Positions 25,190 through 33,790 of a DNA stretch of 64,000 nt are shown piece after piece. Each line of letters opens with the position of its first letter. Position 1 is the first letter of the stretch. The notes beneath the pieces were generated by a model that saw only the letters and a list, made by a program, of their open reading frames with translations, had not been told where the DNA came from and searched no databases. Location of the stretch: assembly GCA_020633465.1 (NCBI GenBank), contig JACKDN010000013.1, forward strand, positions 1 through 64,000. Reading direction: 5' to 3'. The position numbers were made by a program, and so were the translations under genes. The DNA is from Myxococcales bacterium (GTDB lineage Bacteria > Myxococcota_A > Bradymonadia > UBA7976 > UBA1532).

Positions 25190-25218
25190 CGTGTAGTGCG
25201 CGCGCGGGCGTCTGTCAA
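25190..25218 (-). promoter_or_regulatory. Sigma-70-type promoter of the GST-like gene
   Basis: Read leftward, a consensus TTGACA (25218-25213) is followed after 17 bases by TACACG (25195-25190, three of six). Predicted start is near 25183, about 80 bases before ATG 25103. Confidence 0.5.
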
Positions 25219-25282
25219 CGGGCTGGACGGTTGACGCGCGCACGCGCGCCGTCGCAACGTCCACGCACCGGAGGGGAGCGCG

Positions 25283-26917
25283 ATGCGCCGACTGCTGCTG
25301 CTGGCCGCCCTGTTGGGCGGGTGTGACGACGGGGACGCCGGCGCGGGCGCGTCCACGGGGGCGGACGCGGGCGCGCCGGCGGACGCAGCGCCCGCCGACG
25401 CCCTGGTGGACATCGGCGCGGACGCCGCGGCGGTCGGCGACGCGGCGGTCGACGCCGCGCCGCCGGTCGACGCCGCCCCCGCGCCGCGGCCCTATCCCCC
25501 GCCCGACGGCTGGATGCCCAACCGCGGCCCGGGCGGTCCGGCGGTGGCGTTCACCGACGAGCAGCTGTGGCAGGCCTGCGCCGAGCTGGATCCCGGGCCG
25601 GACGATCGCAGCCGGCACCGCAACCTGGTGACCATGTACGACGGCTATCTGCTGATGCCGTGGTCGCCCGAGTTCGGGCTCACCGGCGGGCTGACCTTCT
25701 TCGACGTCCACGATCCCTGCAACCCCGTGAAGGTGGGCCACGGCACGACCGATCGGATGCGCGAGTCGCACAGCATCGGCTTCTCGCACCTGGGCGGCCG
25801 CTGGGCCGTGGTCACCCACCAGGAGCAGCTGCTGCAGGGCGGCGCGCTGTTCTGGGATCTGACCGACATCGAGCGCCCGACGGTGGCCGGCGCGATCAAG
25901 GTGCCCGGCTTCCTGTACCCCGACGCCTACGCGCGCGTCGTGCTCAGCGTCTTCTGGCAGGTGCCCTACGTCTACCTGGGGGGCGCCGACAACGGCGTCT
26001 ACATCATCGACGCGACGGATCCCACGGCGCCCGAGTACGTCGGCCTGTACGCCTTCGAGCCCACCCTGCGCGTCGGGCAGGTGCAGGTGATCGGCAACCT
26101 GCTGGTGGCCACCTCGGCCGAGGGCACGCGCACGGTGCTGCTGGACGTCAGCGATCCCGCCGATCCGCGGCCCATCCCGGGGGGAGACTTCGTGCAGACG
26201 GTCGACGGCGAGCCGGTCGAGGCCTACTTCTCGAACACGGCCAACGGTCTCGTCTACTACGCGCGCAAGTCCGGGGGCGGCGGCGTCTTTGCCTACGACA
26301 TCCGCGATCCCACGCGACCGACGTACGCTGGTGGCTACCGCAGCGACGGCAACGGCGGCTACGTCTTCGTGCACAAGCAGTTCGCCTTCGTGGGCGAGTC
26401 GCGCTTCGGGCAGGTGTACGACCTGAGCGACCTGGACGACGTGCAGGTGGTGGGGCAGGTGAACCTGGCGGGCGATCTCGACACCGTGACGCCCATCGGC
26501 AACGTGGCGGTGGTGGCGGTCGACGACAAGGCCGAGGACGGCGTGGGCACGGTGATGACGCCGTGGCGCGCGACCGTGGACGCCGAGCCGCCGACGGTGA
26601 CCTGGGCCTGGCCGGCGGACGGCGCGACGAACCTCGCGCTGGGCAGCCGCTTCGGCGTCACCTTCGACGAGTTCGTCGACGTGCGCAGCGCCTGGGAGGG
26701 GTCGGTGCGGCTGTACGAGGCGGCGGGCGATCCCGCGCTGACCCGCGTCGACGGGCACGCCAGCGTGCAGGAGAACATCCTCAACTTCTGGCCGGCGCGG
26801 CCGCTGAAGCCGAACACGACCTACGTGTTCGAGATCCCGGCGGGGGGCGTGGTGGACTTCAACGGCAACGCCGTGGCCGAGGACTTTCGGCTGACCGTCA
26901 CGACGGGGGCGCGGTGA
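25283..26917 (+). CDS. LVIVD-repeat beta-propeller lipoprotein with Ig-like C-terminus
   Basis: The 544-residue product has a short lipoprotein signal (LLLLAALLGGC, Cys14) and an Asp/Ala linker to about residue 70. Residues about 100-420 contain LVIVD-type propeller units, seen as VYIIDATDPTAPEYVG, VLLDVSDPADPRPI, VFAYDIRDPTRPTYAG and VYDLSDLDDVQVVG. The C-terminal 110 residues (PPTVTWAWPADGATNLALGSRFGVTF ... FEIPAGGVVDFNGN) match an SbsA/Ig-like domain. It is probably a binding or scaffold protein at the outer membrane. It opens a packed five-gene unit; its stop overlaps the next GTG by 4 bases. GGAGGGGAG precedes the ATG. Confidence 0.85.
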   Translation: MRRLLLLAALLGGCDDGDAGAGASTGADAGAPADAAPADALVDIGADAAAVGDAAVDAAPPVDAAPAPRPYPPPDGWMPNRGPGGPAVAFTDEQLWQACAELDPGPDDRSRHRNLVTMYDGYLLMPWSPEFGLTGGLTFFDVHDPCNPVKVGHGTTDRMRESHSIGFSHLGGRWAVVTHQEQLLQGGALFWDLTDIERPTVAGAIKVPGFLYPDAYARVVLSVFWQVPYVYLGGADNGVYIIDATDPTAPEYVGLYAFEPTLRVGQVQVIGNLLVATSAEGTRTVLLDVSDPADPRPIPGGDFVQTVDGEPVEAYFSNTANGLVYYARKSGGGGVFAYDIRDPTRPTYAGGYRSDGNGGYVFVHKQFAFVGESRFGQVYDLSDLDDVQVVGQVNLAGDLDTVTPIGNVAVVAVDDKAEDGVGTVMTPWRATVDAEPPTVTWAWPADGATNLALGSRFGVTFDEFVDVRSAWEGSVRLYEAAGDPALTRVDGHASVQENILNFWPARPLKPNTTYVFEIPAGGVVDFNGNAVAEDFRLTVTTGAR

Positions 26918-29178
26918 CGCGGGCGGGCGCCGTGCTGCTGTGCGCGTGGGCGCTGGCCGGGTGCGTCGACGACGGGGGCGACGCGGTCGGGCGGGACGCC
27001 TCCCCGGACGACGCGGCGCCCGCGCCGGACGGGAGAGACGTGGCCCCGGTCGACGCCTCGCCCGCCGACGCGGCGCCGCGCGTCGACGCCGTGCGCCCCG
27101 CTGACGCCGCGCCGCCGCTGCGCGCCGCGGCGGGCACCTCGCGCTCGGCCGACGTCGGGCAGGTCGTCCGGCTGGACGCGAGCGACACCGTCGGCGCGGT
27201 GCGCTGGCAGTGGGACTTCGGCGACGGCCGCGGCTGGGACGCCCCGCGCGACACGCCGGTCGCCGAGGTCATGTACGCGACGCCGGGCCGCTTCCGCGCG
27301 ACCGTGACCGCCTTCGACGCCGCGGGCGATCGCGACACCGCGGCGGTGCTGATCAGCGTGACCGCCCCACCCAGCTTCGCGCCGCGGCAGAGCGGCAGCA
27401 TCACCCGCCTGCCCGACGGGCGCGTCGCCGCCGTGGTCCGCGACGCCGGCGCGGTGCGCTTCGTCGATGGCCTCGCGCCGGCCGGCGCGGTCGAGGTGGG
27501 CGGCGCGCCGCGGTGCGTGGCGGCGTGGGGTGATGCGGTCGCGGTGAGCGATCCGTCGACCGACGCGGTCGTCGTGATCGAGCCCGACGGGGGCCTGTCG
27601 CGGGTGGCCCTGCCGCGCGGCAGCCGGCCCTTCGGCGTGCTCGCCCTCGACGAGGCGCTCTTCGTCGCGCTGCAGGGCACGGGGCAGGTGGCGCGGATCG
27701 AGCGCGGCGCCGGCGGCGCGCCGACCGTCGTGGCCACCGCCGAGGCCATCGAGGACGCGCGGGGTCTGGCGGCGCTGCCCGACGGCCGCCTGCTGATCAC
27801 GCGCTGGCGCTCGCCGCCCGACGGCGGCCGGCTCGTGGCCCTCGATCCCACCACCTTCGAACGGACCGCCTGGTCGCTGGCCTTCGACCCCCAGCCGCCG
27901 TCCGACACCGAGCTGGGCGGCGTGCCCAGCTACCTCGAGCAGGCGCTGGTGTCGCCCCAGGGCGATCGCGTGGCGCTGCCATCGCTGCAGGCCAACGTGG
28001 GCACGGGCCGGTTCGTCAGCGGCGAGGACTTCGCGCACGACCACGTCCTGCGCGCCGTCGTCTCGTGGGTCGATCCCGCGACGGGCGCCGAGTCGGTGGC
28101 GCGGCGCAAGCAGTTCGACAACCGCGGCCTCGCGTCCGCCGGCGTCTTCAGCAGCCGCGGCGACTACCTGTTCGTCGCGATGCGGGGCAGCCGCGCCGTC
28201 GAGCGCTACGACGTGCTCACCGGCAACCAGGCCGGCACGCTGCTCGACGTCGGCTACGCGCCGGACGGCCTGGCGCTGTCGGCCGACGACCGCCTGCTGT
28301 ACGTCAACGCGACCCTGAGCCGCGAGGTGCGCGTGTACGACGTCACCGACTTCCGCCAGCTGCCGACGCCCGTCGCCGTGATCCCCCTCGTCGACGACGA
28401 GCCGCTGCCCGCCGAGGTGCTGCGGGGCAAGCAGCTGTTCAACGACAGCTTCGACCGCCGCCTGGCCGGCGACGGCTACCTCGCCTGCGCGCACTGTCAC
28501 CTGGACGGCGACGGCGATCGCCTCGTCTGGGACTTCACCGACCGCGGCGAGGGGCTGCGGAACACGATCTCGCTGCTCGGCCGCGCGGGCACCGCGCACG
28601 GGCTGCTGCACTGGAGCGCCAACTTCGACGAGGTGCAGGACTTCGAACACGACATCCGCGGCCACTTCGGCGGCCTGGGCCTGATGAGCGAGGACGCGTT
28701 CGCGCAGGCGGACACGCCCCTGGGCCCGCCGAAGGCCGGCCTGAGCGCCGATCTGGACGCGCTGGCCGCCTACGTGGGCTCGCTGACGGACGAGCCGAGG
28801 TCGCCGCACCTGCGCGGCGCCGACGCGGAGGCGGGGCGCGCGATCTTCGAGCAGGCGGGGTGCGACGACTGCCACCGCGGCCCGACGCTGACCGACAGCG
28901 GGCTCGACGCCGAGGGCGCGCCGGTGCTGCACGACGTGGGCACGCTGGGGCCCGGCTCGGGGCAGCGCCTCGGGGCCCCGCTGATCGGCCTGGACACCCC
29001 CACGCTGCACGGGCTGTGGCACTCGGCGCCCTACCTGCACGACGGCTCGGCGGCGACGCTGCGCGCCGTGCTGGTGGACCGCAACCCGGACGATCGGCAC
29101 GGGCGCACCGGCGATCTCACCGAGGCGCAGCTGGGCCAGCTCGAGGCCTACCTGCTGAGCCTCGACGGCCGGGACTGA
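26914..29178 (+). CDS. Lipoprotein with PKD, propeller and di-haem peroxidase-like domains
   Basis: The 754-residue product starts at GTG (GTGA overlap with the preceding gene). A lipoprotein signal ends at Cys17 (ALAGCVDDGG) and an Asp/Ala linker follows. A PKD-type domain with WQWDFGDGRGW lies near residues 90-105. A YVTN/NHL-like propeller covers about 150-490. The C-terminal 260 residues carry two haem c motifs, CAHCH near 527 and CDDCH near 650, with the LDTPTLHGLWHSAPYLHDG segment of cytochrome c peroxidase/MauG-type enzymes. It should carry out haem redox chemistry at the envelope, on peroxide or on a protein or organic substrate. Neighbours suggest a link to the RND exporter. Confidence 0.85.
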   Translation: MTRAGAVLLCAWALAGCVDDGGDAVGRDASPDDAAPAPDGRDVAPVDASPADAAPRVDAVRPADAAPPLRAAAGTSRSADVGQVVRLDASDTVGAVRWQWDFGDGRGWDAPRDTPVAEVMYATPGRFRATVTAFDAAGDRDTAAVLISVTAPPSFAPRQSGSITRLPDGRVAAVVRDAGAVRFVDGLAPAGAVEVGGAPRCVAAWGDAVAVSDPSTDAVVVIEPDGGLSRVALPRGSRPFGVLALDEALFVALQGTGQVARIERGAGGAPTVVATAEAIEDARGLAALPDGRLLITRWRSPPDGGRLVALDPTTFERTAWSLAFDPQPPSDTELGGVPSYLEQALVSPQGDRVALPSLQANVGTGRFVSGEDFAHDHVLRAVVSWVDPATGAESVARRKQFDNRGLASAGVFSSRGDYLFVAMRGSRAVERYDVLTGNQAGTLLDVGYAPDGLALSADDRLLYVNATLSREVRVYDVTDFRQLPTPVAVIPLVDDEPLPAEVLRGKQLFNDSFDRRLAGDGYLACAHCHLDGDGDRLVWDFTDRGEGLRNTISLLGRAGTAHGLLHWSANFDEVQDFEHDIRGHFGGLGLMSEDAFAQADTPLGPPKAGLSADLDALAAYVGSLTDEPRSPHLRGADAEAGRAIFEQAGCDDCHRGPTLTDSGLDAEGAPVLHDVGTLGPGSGQRLGAPLIGLDTPTLHGLWHSAPYLHDGSAATLRAVLVDRNPDDRHGRTGDLTEAQLGQLEAYLLSLDGRD

Positions 29179-29182
29179 GCGC

Positions 29183-31857
29183 GTGCGCGATCGCCTGCTC
29201 GAGACGCTGGCCGGTTGGGCGCTGCACCGCCCCGGCCGCACGCTGTGGATCCTCGTCGCGCTGACCGTGCTGGCCGCCACCCGCCTGCCGCTGCTGGGCG
29301 TGGACGCGGGCCACTCGGGCATGATCGACGCCGACCGCCCGGCGCAAGTGCAGCTGCGCAGCTTCGAGGCGCGCTTCGGCTCGCCGAACCAGCTGGTGGT
29401 GCTGGTCGAGGGCGGCGACGAGCCGGCGCGCCGTCGCGCGGTCGACGCGCTGACGGCGGCGCTGCCCGGCGGCCCGGTGCGCGACGCGATGGGCCGCGTC
29501 GATCGCGCGGCCATGGCGGAGCTCGCGCTGTTCTTCGCCGACGACGAGGGCGCGCGCGCCGCGGTCGACGGGCTGGTGGGCGGCGGTCTGGCGCGCGTGC
29601 GCGCGCTGGCGGCGCCACGCCACCTGCTCGCGGCCCTGAGCGCCGAGCTGGAGGCGCGCGGCGCCGAGCCGGCCCCCGAGGGCGAGGCGGCCGAGGCCCG
29701 CGCACGGCAGGGGATGGAGGCCGTCGCGCGGCTGCTGGACGCGCTGACCGCGACGTTGAAGGGGCCCGGCGCGCCGCCGCTGATGCGCGCGATGCTGCCG
29801 GCCGAGGCCGCGGCCCCGGGCCTCGACGACGCCGGCTATCTGTCGTCCACCGACGGCGGCGTGAAGCTGGTGCTCGTGCGCCCGACGGTGCAGACCGACG
29901 ATCCCGCCGAGGTCGTGCCCTTCGTCGAGGTGGTGCGCGCGCGCGCCGGGGCCGCGGTGGGGGCCGACCTGCCCGACGTCCGGGTGACGCTCACCGGCAT
30001 GCCCGCCCTGATCGCCGACGAGGCCGCGGCGATCGAGTCGGACATGTGGGTGACCGGCCTCTACGCCACCGCGGGCCTGCTGCTGGTGCTGGGCGTCGGC
30101 TACCGCTCGCTGCGCCGCACCCTGCTGGCGCTGGCGCCGCTGCCCTTCGTGCTGGTGTGGACGCTGGCCTTCGTGCAGCTGACCTTCGGCACCCTGAACC
30201 TGCTGACCGGGGCCGTCGTGCCCGTGCTGCTGGGCCTGTGCATCGACGCCTCGGTGCACCTGTTGGCGCGCTTCGACGAGGCCCGCGAGCGCCTGGACGT
30301 CGGCGACGCCGTGCGCGACGCCATCCACGGCGTCGGTCCCGGCCTGTTGACCGGCGTCTTCACGACGTCGGGCGCCTTCTTCGCGCTGATCGTCACCGAC
30401 TTCCGGGGCTTCCGCGAGATGGGGCTGATGACGGCGTTCGGTCTGGTGGCGGGGCTGGCGGTGACGTCGACGCTGCTGCCCGCGCTGCTGACGCTGCCGC
30501 GCCTGTCGTTCTTCCGCGACGACGAGGTCGCGCCGCCTCGCGCGGCGCGCGCCGGCGCCGCGGTCGCGCGCTTCGCCCGGCCGCTGGCCGTCGGAGGGCT
30601 GGCGCTGCTCGGGGCGTCGCTGCTGGTGGCCCGCCCGGTGCCCTGGTCGTACGACTGGGTGGCGCTGCTGCCCGATACGCCCGCGACGGCGGCCCTCGCG
30701 CGGCTCGAGGCGCGCACCGGCTACTCCGCGTCGGGCGCGGCGGTCGAGGTGGGCAGCCTGGAGGACGCGGCGCGCGTGGCGGCGGCGCTCGGCGCGCGCG
30801 CCACGGTGGCGCGCACCGAGACGGCGATCGACCTGCTGCCGGCGCCGTCCGCGGCGCGGGCCGAGGCGCTGCGGCGGCTGCCCGCCGCGGGCGAGCCTGC
30901 GCCGCCCGCGCCGGCGGACGTCGAGGGCTTCGGCGAGGCGGCGGACGAGCTGGCCGACGCCCTCGAGGACGCCTGGCTGGACGCGCGGCGCGCGTCGGCG
31001 GCGCAGGCCGCGTGGCTGGAGGCGCCCGCGCGGCGGCCCGGCGGCTGGCCGACACCTACGACGCGCTGCCCGACGAGGCGCGGCCCGCGGCGCTCGCGCG
31101 GCTGGCGCCCGAGGTGCGCGCGCTGCGCGACACGGTGCTGGGGATGACGCGGCGGGCCCGCGCCGCCCCCGACGCGCCCCCCGAGGTGGTGCTGGCCGCG
31201 TTGCCGCCGCCGGTCGCCGGGCGCCTGGCCAGCGACGGGCGCTACGCCGTGTACGCCTATCCCAAGGACGACCTCGGCACGCGCGACGCCCTCGAGCGCT
31301 TCGTGGCCGACCTGCAGGCGGTGGCCGTCGAGGCGACCGGCTTCCCGGTCGTGCACCTCGACAACATGCGCTCGATCCGCTTCGGCTTCGTCGAGGCCTC
31401 GTGGATCGCCATCACCGCGCTGCTGCTGCTGTTGCTGGTCGACTTCCGGTCGCCGCGCTACGCGCTGCTGGCCGTCGTGCCGCTGGGGGTCGGCGTCGTG
31501 TGGACCTGGGCGGTGGTGAGCCTGACGGGCATGCAATACAACGCCGGCAACGTCGTCTCGCTGCCGCTCGTGCTCGGCATCGCGGTCGACGCGGGCGTCC
31601 ACCTGCTGCACCGCTGGCGGCAGCAGGGCGAGCGCGACGTCGCGGGCGTCGTGTGCCATACGGGCGGCGCGGTGCTGCTGTCCGGCGTGACCACCATCGT
31701 GGGCTTCGGCTCGCTGGCCCTGGCCAGCCACCGCGCGACGGCGTCGTTCGGCATGCTGCTGCTGGTGGGCGTCAGCGCCTGCCTGGTCGCCGGGGTGGTC
31801 TTCCTGCCCGCCGTCCTGCATCTTCTGCGGCGGGCGACGAACGAGGAGACGACATGA
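29183..31857 (+). pseudogene. RND/MMPL-family exporter, frameshifted near 31.02 kb
   Basis: The first frame (GTG 29183 to about 31020) gives an N-terminal membrane helix, a periplasmic domain and a five- to six-helix block (ITGLYATAGLLLVLGVGYRS, VPVLLGLCIDASVHLLARF, FRGFREMGLMTAFGLVAG). The second frame (about 31024-31857) gives the rest of the second periplasmic loop and the C-terminal helix block (IAITALLLLLLVDFRSPRYA, LPLVLGIAVDAGVHLLHRW, TTIVGFGSLALASHRA). Joined they make about 890 residues, the normal size for COG1033-type RND exporters resembling HpnN. The one-base change lies in 31020-31035. Everything else is intact, so a sequence error is plausible. It exports lipid-like or hydrophobic compounds in relatives. 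Its stop overlaps the next ATG. Confidence 0.8.
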
Positions 31858-32666
31858 GACGTGCGCTGATCCCCGGGTTGATGACCGTGGCGCTCGCGGG
31901 CCCCGCGGTGGCCGCCGACCGCGTGCTGGTGTGCGACGTGGGTGGCCCCGGCGACCCCATGCAGGCCGCCGCGCTGCTCGAGAAGTTCGTGCGCTTCACC
32001 GAGAAGCAGGCGGGCCTGGCCGAGGGCCGCCTCGAGGGCGTCTACGCCAACACCACCAAGGACTGCGCGGCCGCCGCGGCGAAGCAGGCGCCGGCGCTGG
32101 TGGTGCTCGATCTGAACACCTGGGTGCGGCGGCGCGCGGCCTGGGAGCTGGTGCCGCTGGCGCACTTCGGCCCGCTCGACCTGCGCCACTACCACGTGAT
32201 CGCCGGCGCCGACGGCCCGACGGACGCGGCCGGCCTGGCGGGTCGGTCGCTGCAGAGCACCCTGGAGGACGATCGCTTCGTCGCGCGGGTGGTGCTGGGG
32301 GGCAAGGTCGCGCCCGAGGCGCTGAAGATGAAGGCGGCGCGGCGGCCCCTGGGCGCCGTGCGCAAGGTGCAGAAGGGCAAGCTGGACGCGGCGCTCGTGG
32401 ACGACGTGACGCTCAAGTCGGCGCAGGATCTCGGGCTCGTGCCGCCGCTGAAGGTGGTGGTGGCGAGCCCCGGCCTGCCGGGGCTGACGCTGGGCGCGGC
32501 CAAGGGCGCCGATCCGGCGCTGGTGAAGGCGGTCGCGGCCAAGGCGGGCACGCTGTGCCAGGCGGACGGCGCCGAGATGTGCGGCCTGCTGGGGGTGGAC
32601 ACGGTGGTGCCGCCCTCGACCGCGACGCTGGACGCGCTGCAGGGCCAGTACGACGGGGGCAAGTGA
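31854..32666 (+). CDS. PhnD-like periplasmic substrate-binding protein
   Basis: The 270-residue product has a Sec signal peptide (ALIPGLMTVALAGPAVAA) and a two-lobed binding-protein pattern. Lobe 1 has the PALVVLDLNTWVRRRAAWELVPLAHFG segment, and the hinge and second lobe hold LAGRSLQSTLEDDRFVARVVLGGKV and KGKLDAALVDDVT, as in PhnD/phosphonate-type ABC substrate-binding proteins. No ABC permease or ATPase gene is nearby. The partner is therefore more likely the RND exporter, whose stop it overlaps (ATGA). The ligand is unknown. Confidence 0.75.
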   Translation: MRRALIPGLMTVALAGPAVAADRVLVCDVGGPGDPMQAAALLEKFVRFTEKQAGLAEGRLEGVYANTTKDCAAAAAKQAPALVVLDLNTWVRRRAAWELVPLAHFGPLDLRHYHVIAGADGPTDAAGLAGRSLQSTLEDDRFVARVVLGGKVAPEALKMKAARRPLGAVRKVQKGKLDAALVDDVTLKSAQDLGLVPPLKVVVASPGLPGLTLGAAKGADPALVKAVAAKAGTLCQADGAEMCGLLGVDTVVPPSTATLDALQGQYDGGK

Positions 32667-32667
32667 C

Positions 32668-33156
32668 GTGGCGAGCGACTTCGCGACCGCGGATCTCTAC
32701 GACGCGCACGGCGACGCGCTGCAGGTGATGGCGCCGAACGCGCTGCTCGACTTCGGTGGGGTGCGGGCGGCGGCCGGGCCCATCGCGACCGTGCGCTGCC
32801 ACGAGGACAACAGCCGGGTGCGCGAGGCGGTCGGCGAGCCCGGCGACGGGCGCGTCCTGGTGGTGGAGGGCGGCGGCTCGCGCCGGTTCGCCCTGCTGGG
32901 CGATCGGCTGGCGCAGCTGGCCGTCGACAACGGCTGGGCGGGCGTGGTGGTGCACGGGGTCATCCGCGACGCGGCGGTCATCGGCCGGATGCCGCTGCTG
33001 GTGCGCGCGCTGGGCACCATCCCGCGGAAGACCGAGAAGCGGGGGGAGGGTCAGCGCGACGTCGAGGTGCGCTTCCTCGACGTCACGTTTCGGCCGGGCG
33101 CGTGGCTGTACGCCGACGCCGACGGCGTCGTGGTCGCCGACGGGCCGCTCGGCTGA
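32668..33156 (+). CDS. rraA: RraA-family protein (RNase E regulator / HMG aldolase)
   Basis: The 162-residue product matches RraA: FATADLYDAHGDALQVMAP at residues 5-23, DNSRVREAV near 48, VLVVEGGGSRRFALLGDRLAQLAVDNGWAGVVVHGVIRD at about 64-103, with the G.R.DD/RD catalytic neighbourhood of 4-hydroxy-4-methyl-2-oxoglutarate aldolases. The family covers inhibitors of RNase E and class II aldolases; sequence alone does not separate them, so the symbol is by family only. GTG start lies one base after the previous stop, with no gap for an own promoter. It ends in a hairpin shared with infC. Confidence 0.85.
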   Translation: MASDFATADLYDAHGDALQVMAPNALLDFGGVRAAAGPIATVRCHEDNSRVREAVGEPGDGRVLVVEGGGSRRFALLGDRLAQLAVDNGWAGVVVHGVIRDAAVIGRMPLLVRALGTIPRKTEKRGEGQRDVEVRFLDVTFRPGAWLYADADGVVVADGPLG

Positions 33157-33174
33157 TCGGGCGGACCGAGCGGC
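33144..33174. terminator. Bidirectional hairpin between rraA and infC
   Basis: GCCGCTCGG (33144-33152) and CCGAGCGGC (33166-33174) form a perfect 9-bp stem with a 13-base loop. The left arm lies in the last codons of rraA and the right arm abuts the infC stop codon, so the structure would form in both transcripts. There is no U-tract. Confidence 0.55.
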
Positions 33175-33720
33175 TCAGCCGCTCTCGGCCACCGGCTCCA
33201 ACGTCACGCTGACCGCGCGCCCCTCGTGCTGGGGCGGCCCCTGCGTGCGCACGTCGTCGCCCATCTCGGCCACCAGCTCGCGCAGCTTCGCCGTCCAGCG
33301 GCCGACGACGCCGCGCTCCCGGCCACGCAGCCGCATCACCAGGCGCACGCGGTCGCCGCGGTCGAGCATCTTGCGCACCTTGCGCAGCTTGAACTCGAGG
33401 TCGTGGTCGTCGGTCTTGGGCCGCAGCCGGATGGTCTTCAGCTGGGCCGTGCGCTGCTTGTTCGCCTGCCTCTTCTTGGACTGCTCGTAGCGGAAGCGCC
33501 CGTAGTCCATCACCCGGCACACGGGCGGGCTGGCCTCGGGGGCGACCTCGACGAGGTCCAGCTTGCGGTCTTCGGCGATGAGCATGCCGCGCTCGGGGGT
33601 CATGACCCCGAGCTGATCACCGTCCGGTCCGATGACGCGGATGCGCGGGACGCGGATCATGCGGTTGATGCGGTGCTCGTGATGGCGGCGGGTGGGTTGG
33701 GGGCGGGGTCGGCGTCGAAT
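33175..33720 (-). CDS. infC: Translation initiation factor IF-3, probable ATT start
   Basis: The 181-residue product is IF-3. The N-terminal domain has INRMIRVPRIRVIGPDGDQLGVM and the linker CRVMDYGRFRYEQSKK; the C-terminal domain has DDHDLEFKLRKVRKML and GDRVRLVMRLRGRE. The first in-frame ATG (33660) would cut into the conserved INR.IR segment and has no Shine-Dalgarno. ATT at 33720 has GAGGAG 6-7 bases upstream and restores a full N-terminus. IF-3 genes are known for AUU/AUC starts, used for autoregulation (Escherichia coli AUU, Myxococcus xanthus dsg AUC). The usual rpmI-rplT partners do not follow. It lies downstream of the unknown gene 33791-34771, probably co-transcribed. Confidence 0.9.
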   Translation of the reverse strand: MRRRPRPQPTRRHHEHRINRMIRVPRIRVIGPDGDQLGVMTPERGMLIAEDRKLDLVEVAPEASPPVCRVMDYGRFRYEQSKKRQANKQRTAQLKTIRLRPKTDDHDLEFKLRKVRKMLDRGDRVRLVMRLRGRERGVVGRWTAKLRELVAEMGDDVRTQGPPQHEGRAVSVTLEPVAESG

Positions 33721-33790
33721 GGGTCTCTCCTCGGGGTCGTTGGGGGTTCGGTGGACGCGACGGGGCCCTCGGGCCGCGCCGCGCCCGGCA

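Noticed and set aside
31854..32666. Complete phosphonate ABC transporter
   Set aside because: Only a PhnD-like binding protein is present; no permease or ATPase genes are adjacent.
33175..33660. infC starting at the first in-frame ATG
   Set aside because: This start would cut the conserved N-terminal segment and lacks a Shine-Dalgarno; ATT at 33720 has both.
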